Shown piece after piece: positions 16,529-24,876 of a stretch of DNA of 49,069 nucleotides. This stretch comes from DATIHK01 sp035480775. GTDB lineage: Bacteria; Patescibacteriota; WWE3; UBA101185; UBA10185. The stretch's first letter is position 1; each line of letters opens with the position of its first letter. A program made the position numbers and the translations under genes. The notes below the pieces were generated by a model. The model made no database searches, was not told the origin of the DNA, and saw only the letters and a list, made by a program, of their open reading frames with translations. Location: assembly GCA_035480775.1 (NCBI GenBank), contig DATIHK010000011.1, forward strand, positions 1 to 49,069, read 5' to 3'.

Positions 16529-17278
16529 ATGGCCGGATTCTTCGACTCATTAGGGCACATTATCAATGGAATCACAGAAGGAGGCAAGTTCTACCCGGAT
16601 TCGAGTTTCTCAGGAGATGTCTTTAATTCTAATCGCACCTTTGTTGGCTATTCTAGCAACGGGTCGAGCCTTATGGATGTAGCGTCTGTAGACTCTGGTG
16701 ATGGTGGCGCAGGCATAGCACTAGCCGCTTTCATTTTGGGAATTATGCTTTTTGTGTTTTGCTTGCAAGCACTTTTCTGGATTATTAAGATGTTTGTTCA
16801 GGGAGTGATTTTGCTAATCAAAGGCAGGTTTTTGGGATTTTTGTATGTTGCTCCTTTAGTTATGGCTAGCATTACATGTTCAGTCTTGGTTGGTGGTGCT
16901 GGACTTCTTTATCTAAATCCAGATTTGGCCTTACTACCTCCGCAGAAGGAATATAACTGGGCACAATCACATGTAACAAAGATTGTTACTTTTACCAAAA
17001 TCACTGAGGACCATTATGTTGTACACAATAACCTTCGTTACAATGCTGTTCATGTAGCTCCAGGTATTAGTATCGATTATGATTCAGTCAGACATTGCGA
17101 ATTTGAAGCACAGAATAACTCAATTCAACCAGGTGGGAATGAAAATCTGCGATGCGATCCCCTCGACCCCTTAGATACAAGGTCACGTGTTTGCATTGGA
17201 ATTTGGTTTGGCTATGGAGCGTGTATCAAAGAATCTATTGTTGATGGCAAAGACGTAATCGAGACAGTCTCGCCATAG
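16529..17278 (+). CDS. Unknown two-helix membrane protein, 249 aa
   Basis: No family is recognised. A Gly/Ser/Asp-rich N-terminal part (1-65) precedes two strong hydrophobic segments (about 66-97 and 104-132), then a roughly 115-residue soluble domain with three or four Cys (HCEFE, LRCDP, VCIGIWFGYGACI) that would form disulfides if outside. GGAGG sits five bases before the ATG. It has its own promoter and terminator and is richer in G/C than pyrH next to it. The pyrH promoter begins inside its terminator hairpin. Confidence 0.75.
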   Translation: MAGFFDSLGHIINGITEGGKFYPDSSFSGDVFNSNRTFVGYSSNGSSLMDVASVDSGDGGAGIALAAFILGIMLFVFCLQALFWIIKMFVQGVILLIKGRFLGFLYVAPLVMASITCSVLVGGAGLLYLNPDLALLPPQKEYNWAQSHVTKIVTFTKITEDHYVVHNNLRYNAVHVAPGISIDYDSVRHCEFEAQNNSIQPGGNENLRCDPLDPLDTRSRVCIGIWFGYGACIKESIVDGKDVIETVSP

Positions 17279-17299
17279 TCAACAAACAAGTTCACGCTT

Positions 17300-17336
17300 A
17301 ATGCGTCTTATCAGTAATTGATGGGACGCATTTTTT
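17300..17336 (+). terminator. Terminator of the 16529-17278 gene
   Basis: AATGCGTC (17300-17307) pairs with GACGCATT (17325-17332) and runs into TTTTTT. The loop and 3' arm also contain the probable -35 box of pyrH. Confidence 0.88.
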
Positions 17337-17347
17337 AATGATACAAT
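17318..17347 (+). promoter_or_regulatory. pyrH promoter nested in the upstream terminator
   Basis: TTGATG (17318-17323) and TACAAT (17342-17347) are 18 bases apart, and the -10 ends seven bases before the GTG start. The -35 box lies in the loop of the terminator hairpin of the preceding gene. Confidence 0.65.
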
Positions 17348-17354
17348 CTAGGTA

Positions 17355-18077
17355 GTGTTAAACTCTAACAACTCACCAAAGCGACTTATTTTAAAAGTAA
17401 GTGGTGAATTGTTTTCTTCTAGAGGTAAAAATATCGATTTCCAAAAATATAATAAATTTGCTAAACAGATTTTGAAAATTGTTAAATCAACTGAAATTCA
17501 ATTAGCTATGGTTGTTGGTGGAGGAAATATCTTTAGAGGAAGAGAAAAAAGTGAAGATGTAGATGCCGCTGAGGCAGATTCAATGGGCATGTTAGCAACC
17601 GTCATGAATGGAATAGCTCTTAGAGAAGCCTTAATTAGACAAGGTGCAACGGATACTCGATTAATGACGGCATTTCATCTTCCAGAATTTGCAGAGCCCT
17701 ATATAAGATTAAAAGCAAAACACCACTTAAACAATAATAGACTCGTAATCTTAGCAGGAGGTTTGGGAAAGCCTAGCTTTTCAACAGATTCCGCAGTAGC
17801 GCAGTATGCTAACGAATTAAATTGCAGTTTAGTTTTAAAAGCCAGCACAGTTGACGGAGTTTATGATACGGATCCAAAGAAAAATCAAAAAGCCAAGAAA
17901 TTACCAACTATAACTTTTCAAGATGCACTCGAAAAAAGACTTAAAGTTATGGATTCAACAGCATTTGCTATGTGTATGATTTCTGAGATTCCAATTTTTG
18001 TTTTTGATATTAGAGATTTAGATAGAATTCCAGATATTGTTAATGAAGATTTTTCGTTTGGAAGTTTAATTTCGTAA
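17355..18077 (+). CDS. pyrH: UMP kinase
   Basis: This 240-residue amino-acid-kinase-fold enzyme phosphorylates UMP to UDP in pyrimidine nucleotide synthesis. It shows the N-terminal LKVSGELF loop, the nucleotide-binding VVGGGNIFRG, the DSMGMLATVMNGIALREAL segment and the VDGVYDTDPKKN motif near residues 172-183. The length is standard. The start is a GTG seven bases after TACAAT, so the mRNA is probably leaderless. It converges on the YibE/F gene with a five-base gap. Confidence 0.95.
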   Translation: MLNSNNSPKRLILKVSGELFSSRGKNIDFQKYNKFAKQILKIVKSTEIQLAMVVGGGNIFRGREKSEDVDAAEADSMGMLATVMNGIALREALIRQGATDTRLMTAFHLPEFAEPYIRLKAKHHLNNNRLVILAGGLGKPSFSTDSAVAQYANELNCSLVLKASTVDGVYDTDPKKNQKAKKLPTITFQDALEKRLKVMDSTAFAMCMISEIPIFVFDIRDLDRIPDIVNEDFSFGSLIS

Positions 18078-18082
18078 AAATT

Positions 18083-19210
18083 TTAGTGATGATGCCCATC
18101 ATGAACACTAACCTTTTTATTCTCATAATAATAAGCAGCAATAAATGTAGATAATGGAACTGCCAAAATCAACGCTATACTTCCGACCAAAGTTCTTACC
18201 ACCTCTTCGATTATAAATTCACTATTAAATGTTACCCATAACGGTTGATAAGAATTTAATTTCAATAGCAAAAATAATGGAAGAGATGCACCTGCATAAG
18301 CTAAGAACAAAGTATTTATTAATGATGTAATATGTTCTTTTCCAACATTAATTCCCTTAGAATAAAGTTCAAATAAATTTAAACGTGGATTTGCACCTTT
18401 TATTTCGCTAACAACACTAGTTTGGGCAGTTGTAATATCATCCAAAACTCCTAAAACACCTAAAATAATTCCACCTAATAATAGGCCTTTTAAATTAACA
18501 CTTATTGTTTGATTTGCTGAAAGGAAAAAGGATTCGTCAGTTCCAGCTCCGCTTAAATGAGTAATATTAACAGCAATACCTGACAACACCATTGAAACCA
18601 GTAAAGTTATAAGCGTACTTATCAAAGCTAATGAAGTATTTCTATTAAATCCGTGAGCTAGATATAAAGACGACACAGCTATTAACAATACTGCAATATA
18701 AGAAATTATAGCCGGATTAGATCCCGCTAAAATCTGCGGAACCATAAAATTGGTAATAATAAAAACTCCGACAAAAAGGCCAATTATGGAGGTAATGCCA
18801 CGTTTTCCAGCTGTAATAACTGCAATCGCAATAAAAAGTAGTATCAAAAATATTACGGGACCTATTCTATAACGATCAGTAATTATAAAAGTATTTCCAA
18901 TTGGAGTCGAAACTGAAGTCAAGACTACTTTGTCACCTTGATTAACACGTTGTCCTTCAGTAATAGAAATGCTTCCACCATTTTCGACTTGAATTTGTTT
19001 TCCATTAAGATCGCCATTGATTATTTTTATATCCAGTTTTTGATATGGTTGTTTAGACCCATCAATAGTCTTGTAACCGTTTTCTAAAACCTTTAATACA
19101 ACCCCTTGATAATATTTTTGTGAAGGAATCAAATTATTAGAGGCAGCTGATGTATTTATTTGGAGTAAGAATGCTAAAAAAAACAAAATTACCGTTAGTA
19201 ACTTACGCAT
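18083..19210 (-). CDS. YibE/F family membrane protein
   Basis: The 375-residue protein has a signal peptide (about 1-23), an OB-like extracytoplasmic domain (25-115) and seven or eight membrane helices with the family stretch GVLGVLDDITTAQ. It ends in a His tail (DGHHH). YibE/F proteins are widespread in Firmicutes and CPR and have no proven function. TACAAT ends six bases before the ATG, so it is probably leaderless. Confidence 0.88.
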   Translation of the reverse strand: MRKLLTVILFFLAFLLQINTSAASNNLIPSQKYYQGVVLKVLENGYKTIDGSKQPYQKLDIKIINGDLNGKQIQVENGGSISITEGQRVNQGDKVVLTSVSTPIGNTFIITDRYRIGPVIFLILLFIAIAVITAGKRGITSIIGLFVGVFIITNFMVPQILAGSNPAIISYIAVLLIAVSSLYLAHGFNRNTSLALISTLITLLVSMVLSGIAVNITHLSGAGTDESFFLSANQTISVNLKGLLLGGIILGVLGVLDDITTAQTSVVSEIKGANPRLNLFELYSKGINVGKEHITSLINTLFLAYAGASLPLFLLLKLNSYQPLWVTFNSEFIIEEVVRTLVGSIALILAVPLSTFIAAYYYENKKVSVHDGHHH

Positions 19211-19289
19211 TTGAATATTGTATCACCAAACAAGAGAGAATACAGCTATAGGTCGTAATGATTGGTGTGGAAATTAATCTGAGAGGGAA

Positions 19290-19610
19290 CTAGTTATCCC
19301 ACAGATCAATAAACATAACTACTTTTAAGGTGATACTATCTACTGATCGATAGGTATATTTTGTATGAGGCGGAATTGTGATTACATCTCCACTAGATAC
19401 TTTAGTAGTTGTTCTGTTAATCATAAATTCTCCGTTACCCTCAATAATATAGTATATCCATTCGGATTCTTTTGTTTCTGCATCACCGTGTTCTCCAACA
19501 ACTTCGGCATAAACTACCGACATCTCAGGTTTTAAAAAATCTAGTTTATAATTCCAACTTTTTACTTTATCCCAATCTTGTCTCTTAGAATTGTTAATAG
19601 ATATATACAT
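19290..19610 (-). CDS. Small cupin-fold protein
   Basis: This 106-residue single-domain cupin shows the second conserved motif well (SGDVITIPPHTKYTY) and the first partly (YYIIEGNGEFMI). It resembles capsular-polysaccharide or sugar-epimerase-type cupins of 100-110 residues. Metal ligands are incomplete in the first motif (Glu present, the usual His pair absent), so it may be a binding rather than catalytic protein. TATAAT ends seven bases before the ATG. Confidence 0.75.
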   Translation of the reverse strand: MYISINNSKRQDWDKVKSWNYKLDFLKPEMSVVYAEVVGEHGDAETKESEWIYYIIEGNGEFMINRTTTKVSSGDVITIPPHTKYTYRSVDSITLKVVMFIDLWDN

Positions 19611-19631
19611 GCACTGAATTATATCTCAAAC

Positions 19632-19910
19632 TTACCTTGTAAAAATAATATAAAAAACCATTAACAGAAATATTGGATACGCGAATAATGCTTGCGGTTT
19701 TACACAATATAATGGACTATATTTTATATTATTAGTTTTTGAATATTGATAAAAATGTCCCAACTCTTGAGTTAATCCACCTAATATTAGCAAAACCAAG
19801 CTCTTTTCTACCAAAGCAAATCCAATTATTGTGAATCCTATAATATGAAATAGTTTATTTACAATTCCATTATGACAAACTATAAAATCTTTAAGATAAG
19901 TGTAGATCAT
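19632..19910 (-). CDS. Mpo1/YGL010w-like membrane protein (DUF962 type)
   Basis: The 92-residue protein has about three membrane helices and conserved polar residues placed as in the Mpo1/DUF962 family: HNGIVNKLFHIIG near the start, QELGHFYQ in the middle and a Pro-rich turn before the last helix. Yeast Mpo1 is an iron-dependent dioxygenase acting on 2-hydroxy fatty acids; the bacterial role is unknown. TACAAT lies ten bases before the ATG. It ends 21 bases before the cupin start. Confidence 0.65.
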   Translation of the reverse strand: MIYTYLKDFIVCHNGIVNKLFHIIGFTIIGFALVEKSLVLLILGGLTQELGHFYQYSKTNNIKYSPLYCVKPQALFAYPIFLLMVFYIIFTR

Positions 19911-19996
19911 TTACTGATCAATTGTAGCAAAAAGTTTGGCTGACAGTTTTGTACGCTATTTGAACTGTATATAAAACTTGCTGTTATACTTTGTGT

Positions 19997-20662
19997 ATGA
20001 AAGATTTTAATGAAATAATTCAACATTTAAAAAATGAGTACGAAAAAAATCCAAATGTTAAAGCAATGCTAATTACTGGAAGCGTGGCGAGAGGTGAAGC
20101 AGTTCATGGAAACGATTTGGATATTCTTTTAGTAACCTCTGGAGAAAAAATCTCTAAAGAATACTATGAAGGAAACTCATTAGTTGAAATTGGTACTATT
20201 CTACTCCCAGAAGGTCTAGAAAAGATAGAAAAAAATCCAATGAGAGTTTATATGTTCCTTGATGCAAAGGCAATTTTTGATAAAGAAAATTGTTTACAGA
20301 CACTGCAACAAAAAGCGCACGAAGTATTTGATAGTTATAAATCTTCGCAAGAAGATAAATCAAAATCGAAAAAATGGCTTTCCAGTGTTGTAGATAAAAT
20401 TAACGCATCAAAAAGTAATGGTGATATGTTGAAAATTGGATTTCAGGTGTCAAATGTTTTGTGGCCACTGGTTGAAGGATTATATTTAATAAACAACACA
20501 ATTACTCCAGCATCTACAAGTGCTTTTAGAAGAATTAAAACTTTAAAAAACATTCCACCCGATTTTGAGACTTTGTGGACCAAAATGCTGCTCGGTAATT
20601 TAGAAGACCGCACAACGGCTACCTTAAAATTAATTGAATTTGTTTTATCGAAACTTTCTTAA
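19997..20662 (+). CDS. Nucleotidyltransferase-fold protein
   Basis: The 221-residue protein begins with a DNA polymerase beta-type nucleotidyltransferase domain: GSVARGEAVHGNDLDILLV gives Gly28-Ser29 and metal-binding Asp40 and Asp42. A helical C-terminal half follows. Such proteins add nucleotides to small molecules, RNA or proteins (for example MNT/HEPN-like or aminoglycoside enzymes); the substrate is unknown. TATACT ends six bases before the ATG at 19997, which is preferred over a TTG two codons upstream. Confidence 0.8.
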   Translation: MKDFNEIIQHLKNEYEKNPNVKAMLITGSVARGEAVHGNDLDILLVTSGEKISKEYYEGNSLVEIGTILLPEGLEKIEKNPMRVYMFLDAKAIFDKENCLQTLQQKAHEVFDSYKSSQEDKSKSKKWLSSVVDKINASKSNGDMLKIGFQVSNVLWPLVEGLYLINNTITPASTSAFRRIKTLKNIPPDFETLWTKMLLGNLEDRTTATLKLIEFVLSKLS

Positions 20663-20684
20663 TTAATAATTCAAAATTTAAATT

Positions 20685-20758
20685 TGGCTGGGGTGCAGAG
20701 ATTCGAACTCCAATAGCTGGGACCAAAACCCAGAGTCCTACCATTAGACGACACCCCA
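20685..20758 (-). tRNA. tRNA-Gln (anticodon TTG)
   Basis: A full cloverleaf with acceptor TGGGGTG/CACCCCA, anticodon arm CTGGG-TTTTGGT-CCCAG and encoded CCA. The anticodon TTG reads CAA. Confidence 0.95.
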
Positions 20759-20810
20759 ATAAATAAAAGACAATTGCTATAGAGCACCGATATTATAGCA
20801 ACAAAAATAT

Positions 20811-20853
20811 AAAAAAAGCAGTCGGTTGATGGAATTTTCCAAAAACCGGCTGC
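20811..20853 (-). terminator. Terminator of the 20897-21214 gene
   Basis: GCAGTCGGTT (20818-20827) pairs with AACCGGCTGC (20844-20853) with one G-U step. Seven U residues follow on the minus strand (20811-20817). Confidence 0.88.
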
Positions 20854-20896
20854 CGAATCTAGCTGTTTATAACCGTATTTCGATGAGTCTAGCTTC

Positions 20897-21214
20897 CTAC
20901 CGACGCTCTTCGAGCGGTGGAGTGTATAGCACCTGCTGTTGAATTCTTTTGTTATATGGATCGGTGTAAACGAAAACGCACTGCTGATTGCCACGTCGCG
21001 AAATTTTTATACCTATGACATGCTTGTTTCCTTCTGGTCGAACAAGAGTGATTTCACCCTCTTCGACTATCAGCTGACTACTATGCGTATCAAGCCAATC
21101 GCGGGCTGGTTTTGTTGTCACACTCGCAATAATTCTTGAACGTTCGGGTTCCACAAAAAAATCGTCGGACACGAATGCGCCATTTGGCGTGTAGAGCGGA
21201 TTTAAATCTCCCAT
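20897..21214 (-). CDS. Unknown protein, 105 aa
   Basis: No family is recognised. The chain is soluble and looks beta-rich, with a central HVIGIKISRRGNQQCVFVYT segment and a charged C-terminus (PPLEERR). GGGAG lies seven bases before the ATG. It is divergent from the 74-residue gene at 21327 and the two share a 112-base promoter region. It ends in a strong terminator. Base composition is GC-richer than in the flanking nucleotidyltransferase gene. Confidence 0.7.
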   Translation of the reverse strand: MGDLNPLYTPNGAFVSDDFFVEPERSRIIASVTTKPARDWLDTHSSQLIVEEGEITLVRPEGNKHVIGIKISRRGNQQCVFVYTDPYNKRIQQQVLYTPPLEERR

Positions 21215-21291
21215 TTTAGGTCTCCCGTAGGTGTTGTCGGTTAAATTCTAATCTACTTTAGTATATTTAGTCAGAAAACTCAAATTTTTGA

Positions 21292-21297
21292 TACAAT
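21292..21297 (+). promoter_or_regulatory. -10 box of the 21327-21551 gene
   Basis: TACAAT at 21292-21297 is followed by a short leader with GGAAGGAG just before the GTG start. The -35 region (near 21268-21274) matches poorly. The opposite strand carries CTGACT-N18-TAGAAT for the divergent gene. Confidence 0.55.
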
Positions 21298-21326
21298 GCT
21301 TGCAGCCATGGGTGGAAGGAGACTCA

Positions 21327-21551
21327 GTGTCACGTGTCGTTGTTTATCGAAGATTCGAAAACACTGAGGAGGTGCGCAAGATTTTTGGAGCACTTGTACG
21401 ACGGTCGTATAGTATCAAACTCGATCTAGAATTTGCTAATAACAAAATCTTGGTCGAGATGCTTAGAAAGATCGCCAGAGAATACCGTTTTTTGTGTACG
21501 ATAGATGGAAGATCTGGAACACTAAAACCAATCAGACGACGTCATAGGTAA
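21327..21551 (+). CDS. Unknown small basic protein, 74 aa
   Basis: No family is recognised. The GTG at 21327 is chosen because GGAAGGAG ends five bases upstream and the -10 box lies between it and the in-frame TTG at 21288. The protein is strongly basic, with a C-terminal RRRHR, and seems to have an alpha-beta pattern (RVVVYRRFENTEEVRKIF, then LDLEFANNKILVEMLRKIA), which could suit nucleic acid binding. It is a single-gene unit with its own hairpin terminator. Confidence 0.65.
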   Translation: MSRVVVYRRFENTEEVRKIFGALVRRSYSIKLDLEFANNKILVEMLRKIAREYRFLCTIDGRSGTLKPIRRRHR

Positions 21552-21556
21552 CAAGT

Positions 21557-21592
21557 AGCCGAAAGATCCACCCTCTTTCGGCTTATTTTTTT
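21557..21592 (+). terminator. Terminator of the 21327-21551 gene
   Basis: AGCCGAAAG (21557-21565) and CTTTCGGCT (21575-21583) are perfect arms, followed by a T-rich run. The -10 box of the next gene follows directly at 21595-21600. Confidence 0.9.
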
Positions 21593-21606
21593 GCTACAAT
21601 CTTGAT

Positions 21607-22314
21607 ATGGACCTTCCAAAAATGTATCAGGTTAAGTTAGTCACAAAGTATATGCTCAACTCCAGAGACTTATTCGTAGAATATTCACTCGTTAATCCTA
21701 CTGAAATGCATTTTATTCCAGGACAATTTATAAATTTAAATGTTGCTGAAAACACTTATCGTGCATATTCTATTGCTTCTCCAGCTAACGAAATAATTAA
21801 ACTGGGTTTTGTAATTAGTGTAGATCAACCAGGAATTGGTGCAAATTATCTAAAAAATTCACAAATTGGTGATCAAACTAAAATTATAGGTCCATCAGGG
21901 CGATTTATACTTCCACAAAATTTATTTAGAGATTTAGTTTTTGTAGCTACAGGAACAGGATTAGCTCCCTACATACCTATATTTCATAAGCTTGTTGAGC
22001 AAAAATACCTAGGTAAAATTAAGCTATATTTTGGAGCTCGCAATGAAACCGAATTATTTTTTATTGATAAGCTAGATTATTTTAAACAAAATCTTAATTT
22101 AGAATATATAATTTGCCTTTCACAACCTTCAGCAGAATGGTCGCAACCTATGGGAAGAGTAACAGATCTATTTGATAAAAATGATGTAGTGAATAAACAA
22201 TTTTTCTTATGTGGTCATCCAGCTATGATTGACGATATGCAAAATGTTTTATTAAGCAGCAAAGTTGATAAATCCAACATTTTTCACGAAAAGTTTACAG
22301 TCAATAAAAAGTAA
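21607..22314 (+). CDS. Ferredoxin-NADP+ reductase-like flavoprotein
   Basis: The 235-residue protein has the FNR-superfamily layout: an FAD-binding barrel with YRAYSIASP (near 49-57) and an NAD(P)-binding half with GTGLAPYIP (near 118-126) and a terminal CGHPAMIDD. It should move electrons between NAD(P)H and a one-electron carrier through FAD. No iron-sulfur domain is fused and no partner is adjacent. TACAAT ends six bases before the ATG, so it is probably leaderless. Confidence 0.88.
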   Translation: MDLPKMYQVKLVTKYMLNSRDLFVEYSLVNPTEMHFIPGQFINLNVAENTYRAYSIASPANEIIKLGFVISVDQPGIGANYLKNSQIGDQTKIIGPSGRFILPQNLFRDLVFVATGTGLAPYIPIFHKLVEQKYLGKIKLYFGARNETELFFIDKLDYFKQNLNLEYIICLSQPSAEWSQPMGRVTDLFDKNDVVNKQFFLCGHPAMIDDMQNVLLSSKVDKSNIFHEKFTVNKK

Positions 22315-22321
22315 TTCTTTA

Positions 22322-22398
22322 TGGTGGGTCTAATAGGGATCGAACCTATGACCTCACGGATGTAAACCGTGCGCTCTAACCAGCTGAGCTATAGACCC
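22322..22398 (-). tRNA. tRNA-Val (anticodon TAC)
   Basis: Acceptor GGGTCTA/TAGACCC, anticodon arm CACGG-TTTACAT-CCGTG and encoded CCA. The eight bases before the tRNA, GGCTGCGT, are the same as before tRNA-Phe. Confidence 0.96.
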
Positions 22399-22402
22399 AC
22401 GC

Positions 22403-22441
22403 AGCCGATTTAAAATCGTCTGCATTTGCAGACAAATCGGC
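22403..22441. other. Strong hairpin just upstream of tRNA-Val
   Basis: GCCGATTT and AAATCGGC enclose a second perfect stem, GTCTGC-ATTT-GCAGAC. It lies four bases from the tRNA 5' end. It may be part of the pre-tRNA leader or a terminator of the GT39 gene upstream; it lacks a clear U run. Confidence 0.6.
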
Positions 22442-22489
22442 GGAGTGTGTTCCCCTACCACTAACTGAACATTTTATCATACCACTCAC

Positions 22490-23890
22490 CTATTTCTTAT
22501 TCTTAGTATATGCACTGTAATTTCCAGATTCAGAAATTTTTGTATAATCAGGCGTTATCCTAGCCGGATCAGGTGAAATCATTAAAGTAGTATTTAAATC
22601 TGTGGGCAAAAAGTCTCTGGGAATAAGTTCGTAAATTGCATAAGTGTTTCCTGGGTCTTGAGGGTTATATAACTTTACATTTGAAGCATTTTGAAAATAA
22701 TATTTGCCAATTGTGTAATCTTCTGGTGAAGTAAATCCAATTTCATAAGGGTATTTTCCGTAAATAGTATATAAAGCTTTCATCCCCATATAATAATCAG
22801 GCCTAATAGCAAAGAGTAAAAATATGGCATATACACCAATAATTGAGTAAGCAACAAACTTCGGAAGTTTTGAAAGTAACAACGCTACTAATAGAATCGC
22901 AAATATAGAAGATGGAAATAAATATCTTTCAACATAAACTTTGTAAATTGAAAGTTTGAACAATAGCCCCATTGCAAATTGTGGAATAAAAAGTAAACAA
23001 AATGCCAAATAATACTCGAGCTTTTTATCTTTGTATAAAACATAAATTAATCCTATTACAAACAATACAAACAAAACACCTCCAATTGTCAAAACATCTA
23101 TATTAGAAGTAAAATATTTGTAATCGAGTAACCAATCAGCACCTGGCGATTTTGATTTAATTCCGAAAATATAAGAAATAAAGCTGCGTGGAATATTCCA
23201 AAAATCAGCTGGCCTAACCCAATCTATGTATTGCCCAGCAAGATTTTGCATTTTAACTTTGTGATAGGCATACACATACGCTAAAAATATTGGCAGAGAT
23301 ACGAAAAAAATGTATTTGAGTCCTTTTTTATCTACAAAAGATCGGCGAAATATAAAATAAACCATCATAATAAAAACAAAAAATGCTGACATATATTGAG
23401 TTACAGACAAAAGCAAAATAGCACATATAAACAACTTATCTTTTTTATCTAACAAAGCATAAAATGCCAATGCTGCCAAAAATCCATATAAAGCATAAGT
23501 TCGAGCTTCTATAGAATATCCAACAAAAAAAGGATTAATAGCGGCAAGTACACCGGCGATATATCCTACATATTCACCAAAATATTTGCGGGCTGTAAGG
23601 TAAATTAGCGCTACTGTAACGACACCTAATATTAATGAAGGAAGACGCAAAGAAAGGTCATTAATACCAAAAACAAATGACCAGGTTTTAATTAGCAAAT
23701 AATATAACGGTGGTGTATTTTCGTGCATCAATGCAAACCAAAAATCGTGTGGTTTTGCATACATTAAAATACCTGTAATCGCTTCGTCATACCAAAATTC
23801 ATACAAATTGATAAAGTGAAATCGTATTACCGCTGCGAGTATTAATATTATGAGCAGTGGAATATCGCGCTTCGCATTAAACTTATACAT
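22490..23890 (-). CDS. Family 39 (ArnT/PMT-like) membrane glycosyltransferase
   Basis: The 466-residue protein is a polytopic GT39-type enzyme that uses lipid-linked sugars. The first outer loop carries the acidic WYDEAITGIL motif (Asp-Glu near residues 34-35) and a later HENTPPLYYLL, both typical. About ten membrane helices follow and a soluble C-terminal tail closes the chain. It probably glycosylates exported proteins or lipids. TATCAT ends seven bases before the ATG. A second GT39 gene lies at 37435-38958. Confidence 0.85.
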   Translation of the reverse strand: MYKFNAKRDIPLLIILILAAVIRFHFINLYEFWYDEAITGILMYAKPHDFWFALMHENTPPLYYLLIKTWSFVFGINDLSLRLPSLILGVVTVALIYLTARKYFGEYVGYIAGVLAAINPFFVGYSIEARTYALYGFLAALAFYALLDKKDKLFICAILLLSVTQYMSAFFVFIMMVYFIFRRSFVDKKGLKYIFFVSLPIFLAYVYAYHKVKMQNLAGQYIDWVRPADFWNIPRSFISYIFGIKSKSPGADWLLDYKYFTSNIDVLTIGGVLFVLFVIGLIYVLYKDKKLEYYLAFCLLFIPQFAMGLLFKLSIYKVYVERYLFPSSIFAILLVALLLSKLPKFVAYSIIGVYAIFLLFAIRPDYYMGMKALYTIYGKYPYEIGFTSPEDYTIGKYYFQNASNVKLYNPQDPGNTYAIYELIPRDFLPTDLNTTLMISPDPARITPDYTKISESGNYSAYTKNKK

Positions 23891-23927
23891 GTTTCATATG
23901 ATACTACAAAACTTTGCGTTTGGGATT

Positions 23928-23936
23928 TGCTATAAT
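23928..23936 (+). promoter_or_regulatory. Extended -10 promoter of the 23982-24821 gene
   Basis: TGCTATAAT is an extended -10 (TGn plus TATAAT at 23931-23936) with no good -35. The leader of about 40 bases holds AAGGAG at 23971-23976. Confidence 0.7.
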
Positions 23937-23981
23937 CCAACCATAGAAGGTCTTTGAAAACTAAACTAAAAAGGAGCCACA

Positions 23982-24821
23982 ATGGCAACTGGATCAGTTC
24001 CTGCCGGTAGACATCATCTTCCGCCGCATGTAGATACATCTGCGCTGGTTGCTGTTGTCTTGAGTCTACTTGGAGTCTTTGTTATATCGTTGGGTGCTAC
24101 TTGGATCTTCACACGAAATTCAGGCGCTTCCTTGACGAATGTAGAGCCGACTCTTGCAAATATCGCGATTGTTAAGCTGTCGGATACACCAAGTCCAAGT
24201 TCGTCACCAAGCAGTACCAGCACCTCGACAAGTACAAGAACTCCCACCAAGACGGCAACAGCAAGCGCTACACCATCGGCTACACTTACGTCTTCGTCAA
24301 CAGCAACAGAAACGTTGACTGCAACACCTACGGATACTGCAACGCCAACTTCGACGGACACGCCAACATCTACCGCGACTAGGCCTAGACCCACTCGAAC
24401 GCCGGCGCCAACGGAAACTGAAACAGAAGTTCCTACCGATGTCTTCACTGACACTCCAGTACCAGTCGTGCAGCCAGTTCATGTTAACGAAATGCCAACA
24501 CTCGATCAGCTAGTAATGTGTATGGCAGGTTTTGACGGTTCTCCATACCAAGTAAGCCCTGGAGACTATCAGAACCAGTATGGACCACTGGACTTTGTCG
24601 ATGGAAGAGTTGTCCACTTTGTCGGTGGCGAAGTTTTAGACACCTCGGCGGCAGCGTCGTTAAATGTCCGATGGGTTCTTACCTCACCGGAACAAAGCAC
24701 TATGAACGCAGTTTCTCCGTATTCGGTGGATCAAGTTTTGGCAATTGCACCACACGGTTCATGGATACTAGGAAGGTCTGGAGCCCCTTGGTTAACCGTC
24801 GGATGCCATGCAGTTCCTTAG
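23982..24821 (+). CDS. Surface protein with Thr/Ser/Pro stalk, 279 aa
   Basis: A short cytoplasmic head is followed by one membrane helix (about residues 21-44). A mucin-like stalk of Thr, Ser, Pro and Ala (about 67-165) comes next, with TP-repeats. A C-terminal domain of about 115 residues carries two or three Cys (VMCMAG, VGCHAVP). The domain is not recognised. The stalk would hold it away from the cell and is a likely O-glycosylation target; the adjacent GT39 gene makes this plausible but unproven. AAGGAG lies five bases before the ATG. G/C content is far above the neighbours (38 of 60 bases at 24361-24420). Confidence 0.78.
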   Translation: MATGSVPAGRHHLPPHVDTSALVAVVLSLLGVFVISLGATWIFTRNSGASLTNVEPTLANIAIVKLSDTPSPSSSPSSTSTSTSTRTPTKTATASATPSATLTSSSTATETLTATPTDTATPTSTDTPTSTATRPRPTRTPAPTETETEVPTDVFTDTPVPVVQPVHVNEMPTLDQLVMCMAGFDGSPYQVSPGDYQNQYGPLDFVDGRVVHFVGGEVLDTSAAASLNVRWVLTSPEQSTMNAVSPYSVDQVLAIAPHGSWILGRSGAPWLTVGCHAVP

Positions 24822-24841
24822 AGTAAGACTAGAGTAAAAAA

Positions 24842-24871
24842 AGAGCAACCATTTGTGCGAGTGGTTGCTCT
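24842..24871. terminator. Shared terminator, strongest for the minus-strand PIG-L operon
   Basis: AGAGCAACCA (24842-24851) pairs with TGGTTGCTCT (24862-24871). The U run is on the minus strand, so it best ends the operon 24877-26312, but the hairpin also lies just after the plus-strand stalk-protein gene. Confidence 0.8.
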
Positions 24872-24876
24872 AAAAT

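Noticed and set aside
20671..20994. Minus-strand frame covering tRNA-Gln and the end of the 105-residue gene
   Set aside because: It runs through a complete tRNA and a terminator, and has no start signals.
20897..21551. Toxin-antitoxin pair from the two divergent small genes
   Set aside because: The genes are divergent, each has its own terminator, neither resembles a known toxin or antitoxin, and no overlap or coupling is present.
24014..24454. Minus-strand frame rich in Val and Gly opposite the stalk protein
   Set aside because: It is the antisense image of the Thr/Ser/Pro repeats and has no start signals.
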